Assembly (NCBI GenBank): GCA_902802795.1 | Contig: CADCNI010000009.1 | Location: forward strand, 1-64,000 | DNA length: 64,000 bases | Direction of reading: 5' to 3' | Origin: an uncultured Ruminococcus sp. | GTDB lineage: Bacteria; Bacillota; Clostridia; Oscillospirales; Acutalibacteraceae | Part shown: one piece after another, positions 8,496 through 15,926 of the stretch | How positions within the stretch are numbered: position 1 is the first letter of the stretch | Layout of the letters: each line of letters opens with the position of its first letter | The notes under the pieces: model-generated | What the model was told of the DNA's origin: nothing | Databases searched by the model: none | Seen by the model: only the letters and a program-made list of their open reading frames with translations | Made by a program: the position numbers and the translations under genes

Positions 8496-10094
8496 ATGAA
8501 AATCCACCGTTATTTTTCCGACAGGCTGGATGAAATGCTGCGAAACGGCAGAGCGCTTGTGGGCAGAACGGCGTCACCGCAGGGAGGCGAGCAGACCCTT
8601 TATGATACGCTGAACAACGGATGGGTGTTCTGTGTGTTCGCGGAAGAGTCCGACGCCGCCAAGTGCCGCGCCGCCCGATATCTGGCGGAAGTGCTGCGTG
8701 ACGCGGATTTCGACAAGGTCTGCCGACTGGATCGGGAAATGCGCGACCGCACCTCCATCGAGTGGTCTTTCAACTGGAAAGAATGGCCCATCGACAGCTT
8801 TTTCACTCCGGATATGACCGAGGAAGAAAAGAGCGCCGTGTTGATTTTCGCGAGCTTCCACCCGAACGGCTATCTTCGTGAGCGGGCGGTCAAACGCTTT
8901 GCTTCCCGGCAAGGCACGCTGCCCTATATCGCGCTGCGTCTGGGCGATTGGGCGGAACCTGTGCGCCGCGCGGCACAGGAGGCCTTTGGCCAAAGGCTGC
9001 CCGCGTGCGACGACAGGGAACTGCTGGCGGCCTACCCCTTTCTGACAAAACTGCGGCGGAGCGAGCGGGGCTGCTATCAGGAAGTGGAGCCGCTTCTCAT
9101 GGAAAACCTCCGCACGGTGTACGGCAGAGGGTCCCTGCTCCGGGGCTTCACGGAGGGAACGCTGCCGGCGCGGAAACAGTGTCTTACCATGATGATGCAA
9201 ATGCGGCCGACGGACATGGGACTGCTGCTGTGCTACTATGACAATGAAAAAGACCCCTTTTTGCGCCGCGAGATCGTGGACTATCTCTTTGGCAGCGCCC
9301 AGCCGGCGCAGGTTTGGGAGATGGCCAACCGATTTTTGAATGACCCGTTTCCCAAAAACCGGGCGCACGCGCTGCGGAGTTATTATGAGAGGGACAGGCT
9401 GCGCGCCGCAGATTACGCGCGGGACAGGCTTTTGGATAAAAATTCCCTCGTTCGCACGACGGCGCAGGACATCCTGCGGGAAGTCAGGCCCGATTTTGAT
9501 CTGCGCGGCATGTATATAAACGCCCTGCAAGAAAACCCCCGCGTCGCCATCGCGGGCATAGGGGAGACAGGCAGCGCGGCGGACTGCTTCCTGATCGGGC
9601 CGTATCTGCAAAGCGGCGTTTCGGGAGAGGTGAGGGCGGCAGCGGCGGCGCTCATGCGGCTGCAACCTCAACTTTACGGCGGAGCGGTGACAGAACTGCT
9701 GCTGTCGGAGGATGCCGCTGTTGTCAAGGCAGTTGTCAGAGTGCTCACGCGGTACGACGGACTTGACTTTGACCGTGTGTGTGAAATCGCCTGCGCCGTG
9801 TCCGATGAAAAGGCGCAGTACCGCATCACGCGGCTGCTTTGCGGCGCGATGAAATGGCCGCGTGTTATCTGGCTGCTGCGTGTCCGGCTGCACACGCACA
9901 ACGAGAAAGTGCTGGCGCTGACCGAAAGAGAAATTTTTTCCGTTCTATCCGGCTATAACCGTTTCTTTTATGTTCGCCCGATGGCAAGCCAGATCGCGCA
10001 GATGCAGGAGCTGTGTGAGGTTTTGTCGGAACAGGACGACGGCAGCGGGCAGAATCAGCGAATCGCGGCATGGGTGGCGCATTTGGCAAAATAA
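8496..10094 (+). CDS. HEAT-like repeat protein (532 aa)
   Basis: A soluble, highly charged helical protein without a signal peptide. From about residue 100 to the end it shows repeated helix pairs of the HEAT/armadillo kind, for example RERAVKRFASRQGTLPYIAL and EPVRRAAQEAFGQRL, and later DAAVVKAVVRVLTRY. Such solenoids usually bind proteins; no catalytic motif is visible. The ribosome binding site GAGGAGGG is strong. The gene stands alone and is followed by the terminators of the 5S gene, which reads toward it. Function is not known. Confidence 0.6.
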   Translation: MKIHRYFSDRLDEMLRNGRALVGRTASPQGGEQTLYDTLNNGWVFCVFAEESDAAKCRAARYLAEVLRDADFDKVCRLDREMRDRTSIEWSFNWKEWPIDSFFTPDMTEEEKSAVLIFASFHPNGYLRERAVKRFASRQGTLPYIALRLGDWAEPVRRAAQEAFGQRLPACDDRELLAAYPFLTKLRRSERGCYQEVEPLLMENLRTVYGRGSLLRGFTEGTLPARKQCLTMMMQMRPTDMGLLLCYYDNEKDPFLRREIVDYLFGSAQPAQVWEMANRFLNDPFPKNRAHALRSYYERDRLRAADYARDRLLDKNSLVRTTAQDILREVRPDFDLRGMYINALQENPRVAIAGIGETGSAADCFLIGPYLQSGVSGEVRAAAAALMRLQPQLYGGAVTELLLSEDAAVVKAVVRVLTRYDGLDFDRVCEIACAVSDEKAQYRITRLLCGAMKWPRVIWLLRVRLHTHNEKVLALTEREIFSVLSGYNRFFYVRPMASQIAQMQELCEVLSEQDDGSGQNQRIAAWVAHLAK

Positions 10095-10115
10095 AACAAA
10101 TAAAAACAGCCAAAA

Positions 10116-10149
10116 AGCGGGGAGGTTCTGACTTGAGAACCTCCCCGCT
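10116..10149 (-). terminator. Second terminator behind 5S rRNA
   Basis: A 14-bp perfect stem (AGCGGGGAGGTTCT / AGAACCTCCCCGCT) followed on the minus strand by TTTTT and a T-rich tract. It backs up the terminator at 10173-10200 and faces the end of the HEAT-like gene. Confidence 0.85.
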
Positions 10150-10172
10150 CCATCAAAAGGAGAAATAAAAAA

Positions 10173-10200
10173 GCCAACCGCTCTATTGAGCAAGGCTGGC
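10173..10200 (-). terminator. First terminator of 5S rRNA
   Basis: GCCAGCC..GGTTGGC stem directly behind the 5S 3' end, followed on the minus strand by TTTTTT. This is a standard intrinsic terminator. Confidence 0.9.
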
Positions 10201-10207
10201 TTGCGAT

Positions 10208-10323
<116 letters not shown>

Positions 10324-10367
10324 TATTCTGTTTTGTCGCTTTCGGTGTTTCCCTTGGCGACTTCAAT

Positions 10368-10396
10368 ATGATATCACAGGCAATCCGATTTGTCAA
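10368..10396 (-). promoter_or_regulatory. Promoter of the 5S rRNA gene
   Basis: TTGACA (10391-10396), 17 bp, TATCAT (10368-10373) on the minus strand, with a start expected near 10361. Confidence 0.85.
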
Positions 10397-10511
10397 GTGT
10401 TTTTTTCATTTTTTTTTCAGAAATTTTTTTATTCGTTGTTATTGCGGGTTTTTTACAAAGTCCGACGAATTTCCGGCGGGGGATTTATGAGCGGAAATAC
10501 GCGCATAGAGG

Positions 10512-10540
10512 TTGACGGAGGACTTTTTTGGATATATAAT
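10512..10540 (+). promoter_or_regulatory. Promoter of L,D-transpeptidase gene
   Basis: TTGACG (10512-10517), 17 bp, TATAAT (10535-10540). Transcription would start near 10547, about 40 nt before the ATG at 10587. Confidence 0.8.
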
Positions 10541-10586
10541 GAAAAAGTGAAAGTCAATTTATATAGGAATGAGAGGGAAAAACAAC

Positions 10587-11618
10587 ATGAAAAAAATGAC
10601 GGCGAATTATATTGTCATCCTGTTTTCGGCACTGATGATGATGACTCTTCTGGTGCAGCACGTCATCCGCCAGCATCAAGCGGCGTCTGTGGTTTCGGAT
10701 CATGCGTTCACGCAGGAAGACGAAGCGGAACCGGTGTCCCCTGATCAGATAACTGACAAAGACCTGATGCGGCAAATCACATCCCGTGAGGGAGAAACCG
10801 AGGACGGCAGCGGCAATGGTGATGTGTCCGGCACCGTGGGAAATATGACGACTGCGACCACCACCGTGACCAAGAAGAGCGTGACCAAGACAACTACCGC
10901 TGTTGCAGGCGATGCGGATGAAAACGGTTCGTACATTATCCGTCAGGATTACAAATCACCCTATTATATTGTGGTTTACACCGGGAGCCAGTCGGTTGCC
11001 GTTTACGGCAAGGATTCCTCCGGCGAATATACCCGTCTGGTAAAGGCTTTCATCTGCTCCACCGGCCGCAAGGATTCCAGTCCGACGCGGAAGGGTATGT
11101 ACAAAATCCGCGCCAAATACAGATGGCGGCTGCTTGTGGGGCATGTCTACGGTCAGTATAACAGCAGTATCAGTTCCAGTTATCTGTTCCATTCGATTCC
11201 CTATTATGGTCAGAACGCTTCCACGCTGGAAAACGAGGAGTACGACAAGCTCGGTTCTCCCGCCTCCAAGGGCTGCATCCGCATGTGCGTGCGGGACTGC
11301 AAGTGGATTTACGACAACTGCCCCATTGGTACGCAGGTGCATGTGGTCTGGGCGTCGGGTCCTCGGGGCGACAGTGTGCCGCAGCGCAATCGGGATGTCA
11401 GATACAGCGGTTGGGATCCTTCCGACAGATGGTCCAAGGACAATCCGTATTTTGCCGAAGGAGCGGCCGACACGTCTTCCGCAGTGACTTCTGCCACTAC
11501 TGTGACGGAGACTTCTGCTACCACCACGACGGTAACGACCACTGCTGCCACCGAGACGCCTACAGAAACCACCGCGCCTCCTGAAACGGATACTTCCGAA
11601 ACAGGAAACGCGGCATAA
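10587..11618 (+). CDS. YkuD-type L,D-transpeptidase, membrane-anchored
   Basis: About 343 residues. An N-terminal signal anchor (ANYIVILFSALMMMTLLV) is followed by an acidic and Thr-rich linker (TTATTTVTKKSVTKTTTAV). The YkuD domain then shows SIPYYGQ, the His of the LFHSIPY segment and the catalytic SKGCIRMCVRDCKWIYD motif, with the nucleophile Cys in SKGC. These enzymes make 3-3 crosslinks in peptidoglycan or attach proteins to it. The C-terminal 45 residues are almost all Thr, Ser, Ala, Glu and Pro, like a wall-spanning linker. ATG at 10587 is preferred over 10569 because GAGAGGG lies 9 nt before it. Confidence 0.9.
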   Translation: MKKMTANYIVILFSALMMMTLLVQHVIRQHQAASVVSDHAFTQEDEAEPVSPDQITDKDLMRQITSREGETEDGSGNGDVSGTVGNMTTATTTVTKKSVTKTTTAVAGDADENGSYIIRQDYKSPYYIVVYTGSQSVAVYGKDSSGEYTRLVKAFICSTGRKDSSPTRKGMYKIRAKYRWRLLVGHVYGQYNSSISSSYLFHSIPYYGQNASTLENEEYDKLGSPASKGCIRMCVRDCKWIYDNCPIGTQVHVVWASGPRGDSVPQRNRDVRYSGWDPSDRWSKDNPYFAEGAADTSSAVTSATTVTETSATTTTVTTTAATETPTETTAPPETDTSETGNAA

Positions 11619-11796
11619 GGGCGGACAGTTATACGCAATAACGACTTAGCGTGCCGCCTCGGACTTCACAAAAACCATATATGAAAATTTTTGCTCGTCC
11701 TCGGCTGGCAGCTAATACCGTTATTGAGTATAAGAAAAAAATGGAAAAAATGTCAAAAATGTCTTGATTTTTACAAAAAAATTCATAGATTTGCTC

Positions 11797-11825
11797 TTTA
11801 CAATTTTGAAAGCAAAGCATATAAT
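11797..11825 (+). promoter_or_regulatory. Promoter of the Thr-rich protein gene
   Basis: TTTACA (11797-11802), 17 bp, TATAAT (11820-11825). It leaves a leader of about 125 nt. Confidence 0.75.
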
Positions 11826-11831
11826 AATATA

Positions 11832-11957
11832 TGCTGAAATGGAGTAGTAGCCAGTAGACCCTCTGTTGGAATGTTCCGCAGGCGGATAGGCCGGCTACGG
11901 TGTGCCTTGGCGATTGTGATGATAATGTGACATCGAGATAAGAAGGGAGGGACTGCG
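11832..11957 (+). promoter_or_regulatory. Structured 5' leader of unknown class
   Basis: The GC-rich leader has a closing helix GTAGCC..GGCTAC around a compact core (CCCTCTGTTGGAATGTTCCG followed by CAGGCGG). It lies between an AT-rich promoter and the ribosome binding site AAGGGAGGGA. It matches no riboswitch class I could recall (glycine, SAM, c-di-GMP, c-di-AMP, cobalamin and yybP-ykoY were considered). It could be a cis-regulatory RNA; there is no terminator hairpin before the start codon. The preceding 11619-11796 holds only AT-rich sequence. Confidence 0.4.
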
Positions 11958-12941
11958 TTGGACAAATCTGTTGCTCAGAAATTCATGATTGTCATGTCTA
12001 TGTTTTTGGCGGTGTTTGCCACTGTATTTGTCTGCGGAAATATTGTCAACGGCAGCGTTTCGTCCGACAGCTATCGGCAGCCCATTCCCAAAACACATTA
12101 TGAGATTTCTTACAGCGACACTTCTATCAGTGAAGGTTATGACGAGGTGGCCGTCAGCGTTTCGGATTACCGTCAGGCGTCTGAGTCTGCCACTCATTTT
12201 GAAGGCAACGTCACGGTGGTGGAGTTTCTTGACGACGATGAGGACGAAGCCACTTCCGAAACCGTTGACGTGATAGAGGAAGATGTGGATGAAATGTTCC
12301 TCTATATGACCACCGTTACCACGACAGGATTGGTCACGGAGCAGTACACCACTACCACCACGGCCCTGCGAACCACCCAGAAGAAGACCGCCGGAACGAA
12401 CAGGACCACAAGAACGACGACAAAACGTGCCGCTCATACCGCGGCAACCACGGCTGCCAGAACCGTCAAAAAGACAACCACGGCAGCCAAAACCGTCAGA
12501 ACGACGGCAAAGACCACTTCAAAAGCCACTTCAAAAGCCACGACGACAAAGGTGACTTCGGTTAAGCCCACGTCAGCAGTGACCACTCCGTCTATGACAA
12601 AGGCGTCGGTTGCGAGTACATCTCCGACCAGACCGTCTACGTCAAAAGCGGTGATCTCGACAAGCAAGCCGTCATCACAGGCAACCGTACAAACCACAAC
12701 GCGCACATCCACGTCGGTGACGTCCAAGCCCACCGAAGTGCCGTCTCATTCCACGACGACGCAGGCGCCCGCTCCGACCACGACCAAAGCTACCACTGCG
12801 GCGCCGGTACATACCACTGCCAAACCCACTACGGTGCAGACCCATGCGCCCGCCACCACGATGGTTCCGCCTCCTGTGCAGACGGCGGAAGCCGTTTCAT
12901 CGGTCAGAACGGCTGGTGAAACGTCGGGGACGAACGAGTAA
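11958..12941 (+). CDS. Thr-rich surface protein with N-terminal anchor (327 aa)
   Basis: It starts at TTG (11958) with AAGGGAGGGA about 6 nt upstream. Residues 6-30 form a signal or membrane anchor (KFMIVMSMFLAVFATVFVC). An acidic stretch follows to about residue 120, including the VEFLDDDEDEA stretch. The rest is about 200 residues of Thr, Ser, Lys, Ala and Pro of mucin-like low complexity (TTTTTALRTTQKKTAG and similar). Such tracts span or bind the wall and may be glycosylated. No catalytic domain is seen. Its composition matches the tail of the L,D-transpeptidase just upstream. The function is unknown. Confidence 0.65.
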   Translation: MDKSVAQKFMIVMSMFLAVFATVFVCGNIVNGSVSSDSYRQPIPKTHYEISYSDTSISEGYDEVAVSVSDYRQASESATHFEGNVTVVEFLDDDEDEATSETVDVIEEDVDEMFLYMTTVTTTGLVTEQYTTTTTALRTTQKKTAGTNRTTRTTTKRAAHTAATTAARTVKKTTTAAKTVRTTAKTTSKATSKATTTKVTSVKPTSAVTTPSMTKASVASTSPTRPSTSKAVISTSKPSSQATVQTTTRTSTSVTSKPTEVPSHSTTTQAPAPTTTKATTAAPVHTTAKPTTVQTHAPATTMVPPPVQTAEAVSSVRTAGETSGTNE

Positions 12942-12988
12942 TCGGCAGATAACGGGTAATCGGCAGATACAAAATAGGTTTATTAAGA

Positions 12989-13026
12989 AAAACGGCTGTT
13001 TTCCTTATGGAAAGCAGCCGTTTTTT
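12989..13026 (+). terminator. Terminator after the Thr-rich protein gene
   Basis: AACGGCTG..CAGCCGTT stem with the inner pair TTTCC/GGAAA, then TTTTTT. Confidence 0.9.
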
Positions 13027-13043
13027 GCAAGTGATGAAGAGAT

Positions 13044-13443
13044 AAATGAAAATTTAGTGGGGAGTGGGGAGTGGAAAGTGGGAAGTGGGGAGAAAAAGAA
13101 AAAAAGAAGAAAAGCGAAGCGTAACTAGCGAGCGTATGCGAGCGTGGGAGTCCAGGGGGGTAGGCCCTCCTGGCGGGTCAAGGGCAGAGCCCTTGCGGGA
13201 GAGTGAGGGCAGGGCCCTCACAAGCGCCGCAAACGGCGCGAGCAAGACGCGCTTGGATTTGCAGCGGGGTTGGGCGAATACAAGGAGTTTACCTATCCGT
13301 ATTCGCCCAACTGCCTTCTTGATCGCGGCTCGTTCCGCTCGGTCGGCTAAAGCCTCCCTTGTGTGGCGCTGCCCCACTCCCCGCAATTTTTTCTTTTTCT
13401 CTCCCCACTCCCCACTTCCCACTCCCCGCTAAATTCTCATTTA
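13044..13443. repeat. Long palindromic repeat element, copy 1
   Basis: About 400 bp between two convergent genes. The ends are AAATGAAAATTTAG and CTAAATTCTCATTT, each next to heptamer runs of GGGGAGT type (13059-13093) or the reverse (13402-13430). Inside are a GC-rich arm (GCGAGCGTATGCGAGCG) and a central hairpin with arms of the type GTTGGGCGAATAC / GTATTCGCCCAAC. Much of the right arm has been lost. It is open in several frames, but there is no ribosome binding site or homology to suggest a gene. Confidence 0.85.
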
Positions 13444-13447
13444 CCGT

Positions 13448-14311
13448 TTAAATTTCAGAAGATGGCGCCTGCATGGAGGCTCCCAGTGATCCCCCGGGCG
13501 CGTATTGACGGCAGAGCGCCTCAATTTTGCCGCTCTGCGAGAGCTTCACATATTTCTCCGCAATCAGCGCGCAAAGATCCGCGTCCTCGGCGCGTGTCGC
13601 AATGACAAGCGAGTGTTCCGCGAGAGGCGTGTCAATCCATTGGAACGCGCCGTCATTCTGCGCGGCGGCGTACAACGCCTGCGGTTCGTCCACAACCGCA
13701 CAGTGAACCTCCCCCGAAGTGAGCGCGTCAGTCAACTGCGTCATTGTATCGTAGATTTTGATTTCTTTGAGACTGCCTTCCATCACAGAAGCGTTGTGAA
13801 GCTCGGCCTGCGCATCCGAACCGCTGACCACCGCCATAGTTTTGCCCCGCACGTCAGCGAGCCGCGTGATGTCGCTTTCCGCAGGGGTCATGACGACCTG
13901 CCGGTAATAAATGCCGGTTTCAACCGTCCGCACGGAGGATACGTTTTCCTTGGCGGGAGAAGGCACATTCCAGAGGCAGTCCACGCTGCCGTTCAGCAGC
14001 GACGTGTAGGCTTCCTCCGAGGACAGCCGCACGAAAGAAATGTCGGTATCTATCCACTGCGCGATTTCGGCCGCAGATTCAACGGTAATGCCGCTGCTGC
14101 CGCTGTCGCCGGCTATCACAAAGGGCGCGTCCTCGGACGGAGCACAGGAGCTATAGCCGACCTTTAGTCCGCCGTTCTGCCGGATGCGGCGAATGACAGG
14201 ATCGGTGCCGCAGGAGGTGCAGGTTATCATCAGGACGGCCGCCAGCAGCAGCGTCCAAATCTGACGGCTTCGGGAAATGGAGGCGCATACGGTTGTGGTT
14301 TTCATGGTCAT
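13448..14311 (-). CDS. Family 3 extracellular solute-binding lipoprotein
   Basis: About 287 residues. The signal segment LLLAAVLMITCTSCG ends in cysteines, so lipid anchoring is likely although the lipobox is weak. The mature part follows the SBP_bac_3 fold: GGLKVGYSS, a first lobe with NGSVDCLWNVPSP, a hinge RGKTMAVVSGSDAQAEL and a second lobe with SGEVHCAVVDEPQAL. Family members bind amino acids for ABC uptake; the ligand here is not evident and no permease or ATPase is adjacent. ATG at 14311 is chosen for the AAGGAG just upstream. It lies 33 nt behind the Rrf2 regulator gene on the same strand and is probably cotranscribed. Confidence 0.85.
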   Translation of the reverse strand: MTMKTTTVCASISRSRQIWTLLLAAVLMITCTSCGTDPVIRRIRQNGGLKVGYSSCAPSEDAPFVIAGDSGSSGITVESAAEIAQWIDTDISFVRLSSEEAYTSLLNGSVDCLWNVPSPAKENVSSVRTVETGIYYRQVVMTPAESDITRLADVRGKTMAVVSGSDAQAELHNASVMEGSLKEIKIYDTMTQLTDALTSGEVHCAVVDEPQALYAAAQNDGAFQWIDTPLAEHSLVIATRAEDADLCALIAEKYVKLSQSGKIEALCRQYAPGGSLGASMQAPSSEI

Positions 14312-14343
14312 ATCACTCCTTGTCCGTGTGGCTTTGCGAAAAA

Positions 14344-14781
14344 TCAAATAATATAATCGTTGGAATAACTCTCACGCTGTCGGTCAAGGATATCCTGGAG
14401 CGTGATGCTGTCGAGATATTCCGAGATGACCTTATTCAGACCTTCCCACACAAAAAGCGTGGCACATTGGTCGGCACGTTCGCAGGTATTGGGGGACTGC
14501 GCAAGGCAGGTCACGGGGGTCAGGCTGCCCTCAGTGAGACGGAGAATCATGCCGACGGTGTAAAAATCGGGGGACTGGGTGAGCCGATAGCCGCCCTGAA
14601 ATCCCCGGTTGGTCTGGAGAATTTCGGGGGTGTTGAGCATGGGGATGATCTGTTCGAGGTATTTTTTGGAGATGTTTTGCCGTTCGGCTACGTCCTTCAG
14701 GGCAATGAATCCGTTGCCGCGATGTTCCGCCAAGTCAAGCATCAGTCGGAGGGCATATCGCCCTTTGGTGGATATTTTCAT
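14344..14781 (-). CDS. Rrf2-family transcription regulator
   Basis: 145 residues with the full Rrf2 pattern: MKISTKGRYALRLMLDLAEH, the wing KKYLEQIIPMLN and RGFQGGYRL. Three Cys in the C-terminal part (CLAQSPNTCERADQC) sit where IscR-type proteins bind an iron-sulfur cluster. CymR-type members lack a cluster and control cysteine metabolism. The downstream solute-binding protein gene would fit control of cystine or another sulfur compound's uptake, but that is inference. AAAGGAGAG precedes the ATG. Confidence 0.9.
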   Translation of the reverse strand: MKISTKGRYALRLMLDLAEHRGNGFIALKDVAERQNISKKYLEQIIPMLNTPEILQTNRGFQGGYRLTQSPDFYTVGMILRLTEGSLTPVTCLAQSPNTCERADQCATLFVWEGLNKVISEYLDSITLQDILDRQRESYSNDYII

Positions 14782-14823
14782 GTAGTATCTCTCCTTTTGT
14801 GATGGATTGTTTTCTTATCTACT

Positions 14824-14852
14824 ATCATACCACATTTCCTCGATGCTTTCAA
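14824..14852 (-). promoter_or_regulatory. Promoter of the rrf2-SBP operon
   Basis: TTGAAA (14847-14852), 17 bp, TATGAT (14824-14829) on the minus strand. Confidence 0.7.
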
Positions 14853-14873
14853 GGAGAAAAAGAGAAGTTCGGA

Positions 14874-14996
14874 TTGATTATTGCGGGAAGATGTGCTATA
14901 ATTACGTAGTAAAGGTGGATTCGATAGTTACAGTTTTGTAATTTTATTGAAAAACAGCAAAATATTATTGACAAGCACTGATAAAAGGTGTATGCT
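14874..14996 (+). promoter_or_regulatory. Two tandem promoters before the 15026 gene
   Basis: P1 is TTGATT (14874-14879), 17 bp, TATAAT (14897-14902). P2 is TTGACA (14968-14973), 17 bp, TATGCT (14991-14996). P1 diverges from the rrf2 promoter. Confidence 0.65.
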
Positions 14997-15025
14997 GAAA
15001 TTAAACGGAGGTTCAGTAAGAGATT

Positions 15026-15838
15026 ATGAGCAATTATTTTGAAGCGGTGACAGGAAAGTTTATGGAAAATCTCAGCGCGTTCCGGGTGGTATCGACCGAC
15101 AGCGAAGGCGGGCATGAAAGCGTGGTGCTGACCGACGGTTCCGTCAATGCCAAGATCGTCTATTCGCCCGACGTCAAGCGGTTTTTCCTTTTCAAAGGTG
15201 TTGCGGACTGTGCCGACGACGGTTTTGAACAGATGCAGAGCTTCTTTTTTGAGCCGTCGGGCGACGAGGGCGCCGATTTGCGTGACGCCGCGTCGGTAGC
15301 CAATGAATTTTCTGAGACTTTCGCGGGTGTGGATGCAATGGCGCCCAATATCCCGGCGGCTTCCCGCAAGCTGAGCAAGAAGGAACGGGAGAGCGACGAG
15401 AATTCCGCCGTCTACTTTGCCAACCGCATTCCCGCCGTGCTGCCCGAATGCCGTGAACCGCTGCTCCAGCACAAGGCGCATTATGGCATGTTGCTGCCCA
15501 ACAAGTTCTGCGATGAAGTTGTCAACGCGGCAGTGGTAAAAATGCTTGACGACAAAACCCGCAAAAAGAACGCGGAAGAATTCTTCGCGCTTCTTGATAA
15601 AATGTATGCGACAGGCGATATGGACGTCAAGAGCATCATCACCATGACCATTCTCAACCGCATCACGGGAGAGGAACGTATCGAATATGTGGAAGGTCTT
15701 CTTTCGGACGGTACCAGAAAGGCGTGGAAATCGGCGCGTCGCTTTATCGGCAAAAAGGTCAAGCCCGAAAAGGAGAGCAAATATCAGCAGTTTTCTCAGA
15801 AATACCGTTCCCAGCTTATGGACAACGTCGATCAATAA
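15026..15838 (+). CDS. Hypothetical soluble protein (270 aa)
   Basis: Not recognised. It has no signal peptide or membrane segment. It begins MSNYFEAVTGKFMENLSAFR, with a beta-rich first part to about residue 80. The remainder is helical, with charged stretches (SRKLSKKERESDEN and ARRFIGKKVKPEKESKYQQF). GGAGG lies 14 nt before the ATG, longer than usual, but no closer start exists. The gene has two promoters and is followed by a membrane-protein gene 88 bp later. Confidence 0.6.
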   Translation: MSNYFEAVTGKFMENLSAFRVVSTDSEGGHESVVLTDGSVNAKIVYSPDVKRFFLFKGVADCADDGFEQMQSFFFEPSGDEGADLRDAASVANEFSETFAGVDAMAPNIPAASRKLSKKERESDENSAVYFANRIPAVLPECREPLLQHKAHYGMLLPNKFCDEVVNAAVVKMLDDKTRKKNAEEFFALLDKMYATGDMDVKSIITMTILNRITGEERIEYVEGLLSDGTRKAWKSARRFIGKKVKPEKESKYQQFSQKYRSQLMDNVDQ

Positions 15839-15926
15839 TTCTTCACATAAAGAGGCGCGATTGTTCATAGGGCTTAATACGGTAAAACAGCCTTTCACCT
15901 GAACTTCACAGAAGGGAGCTATTGCC

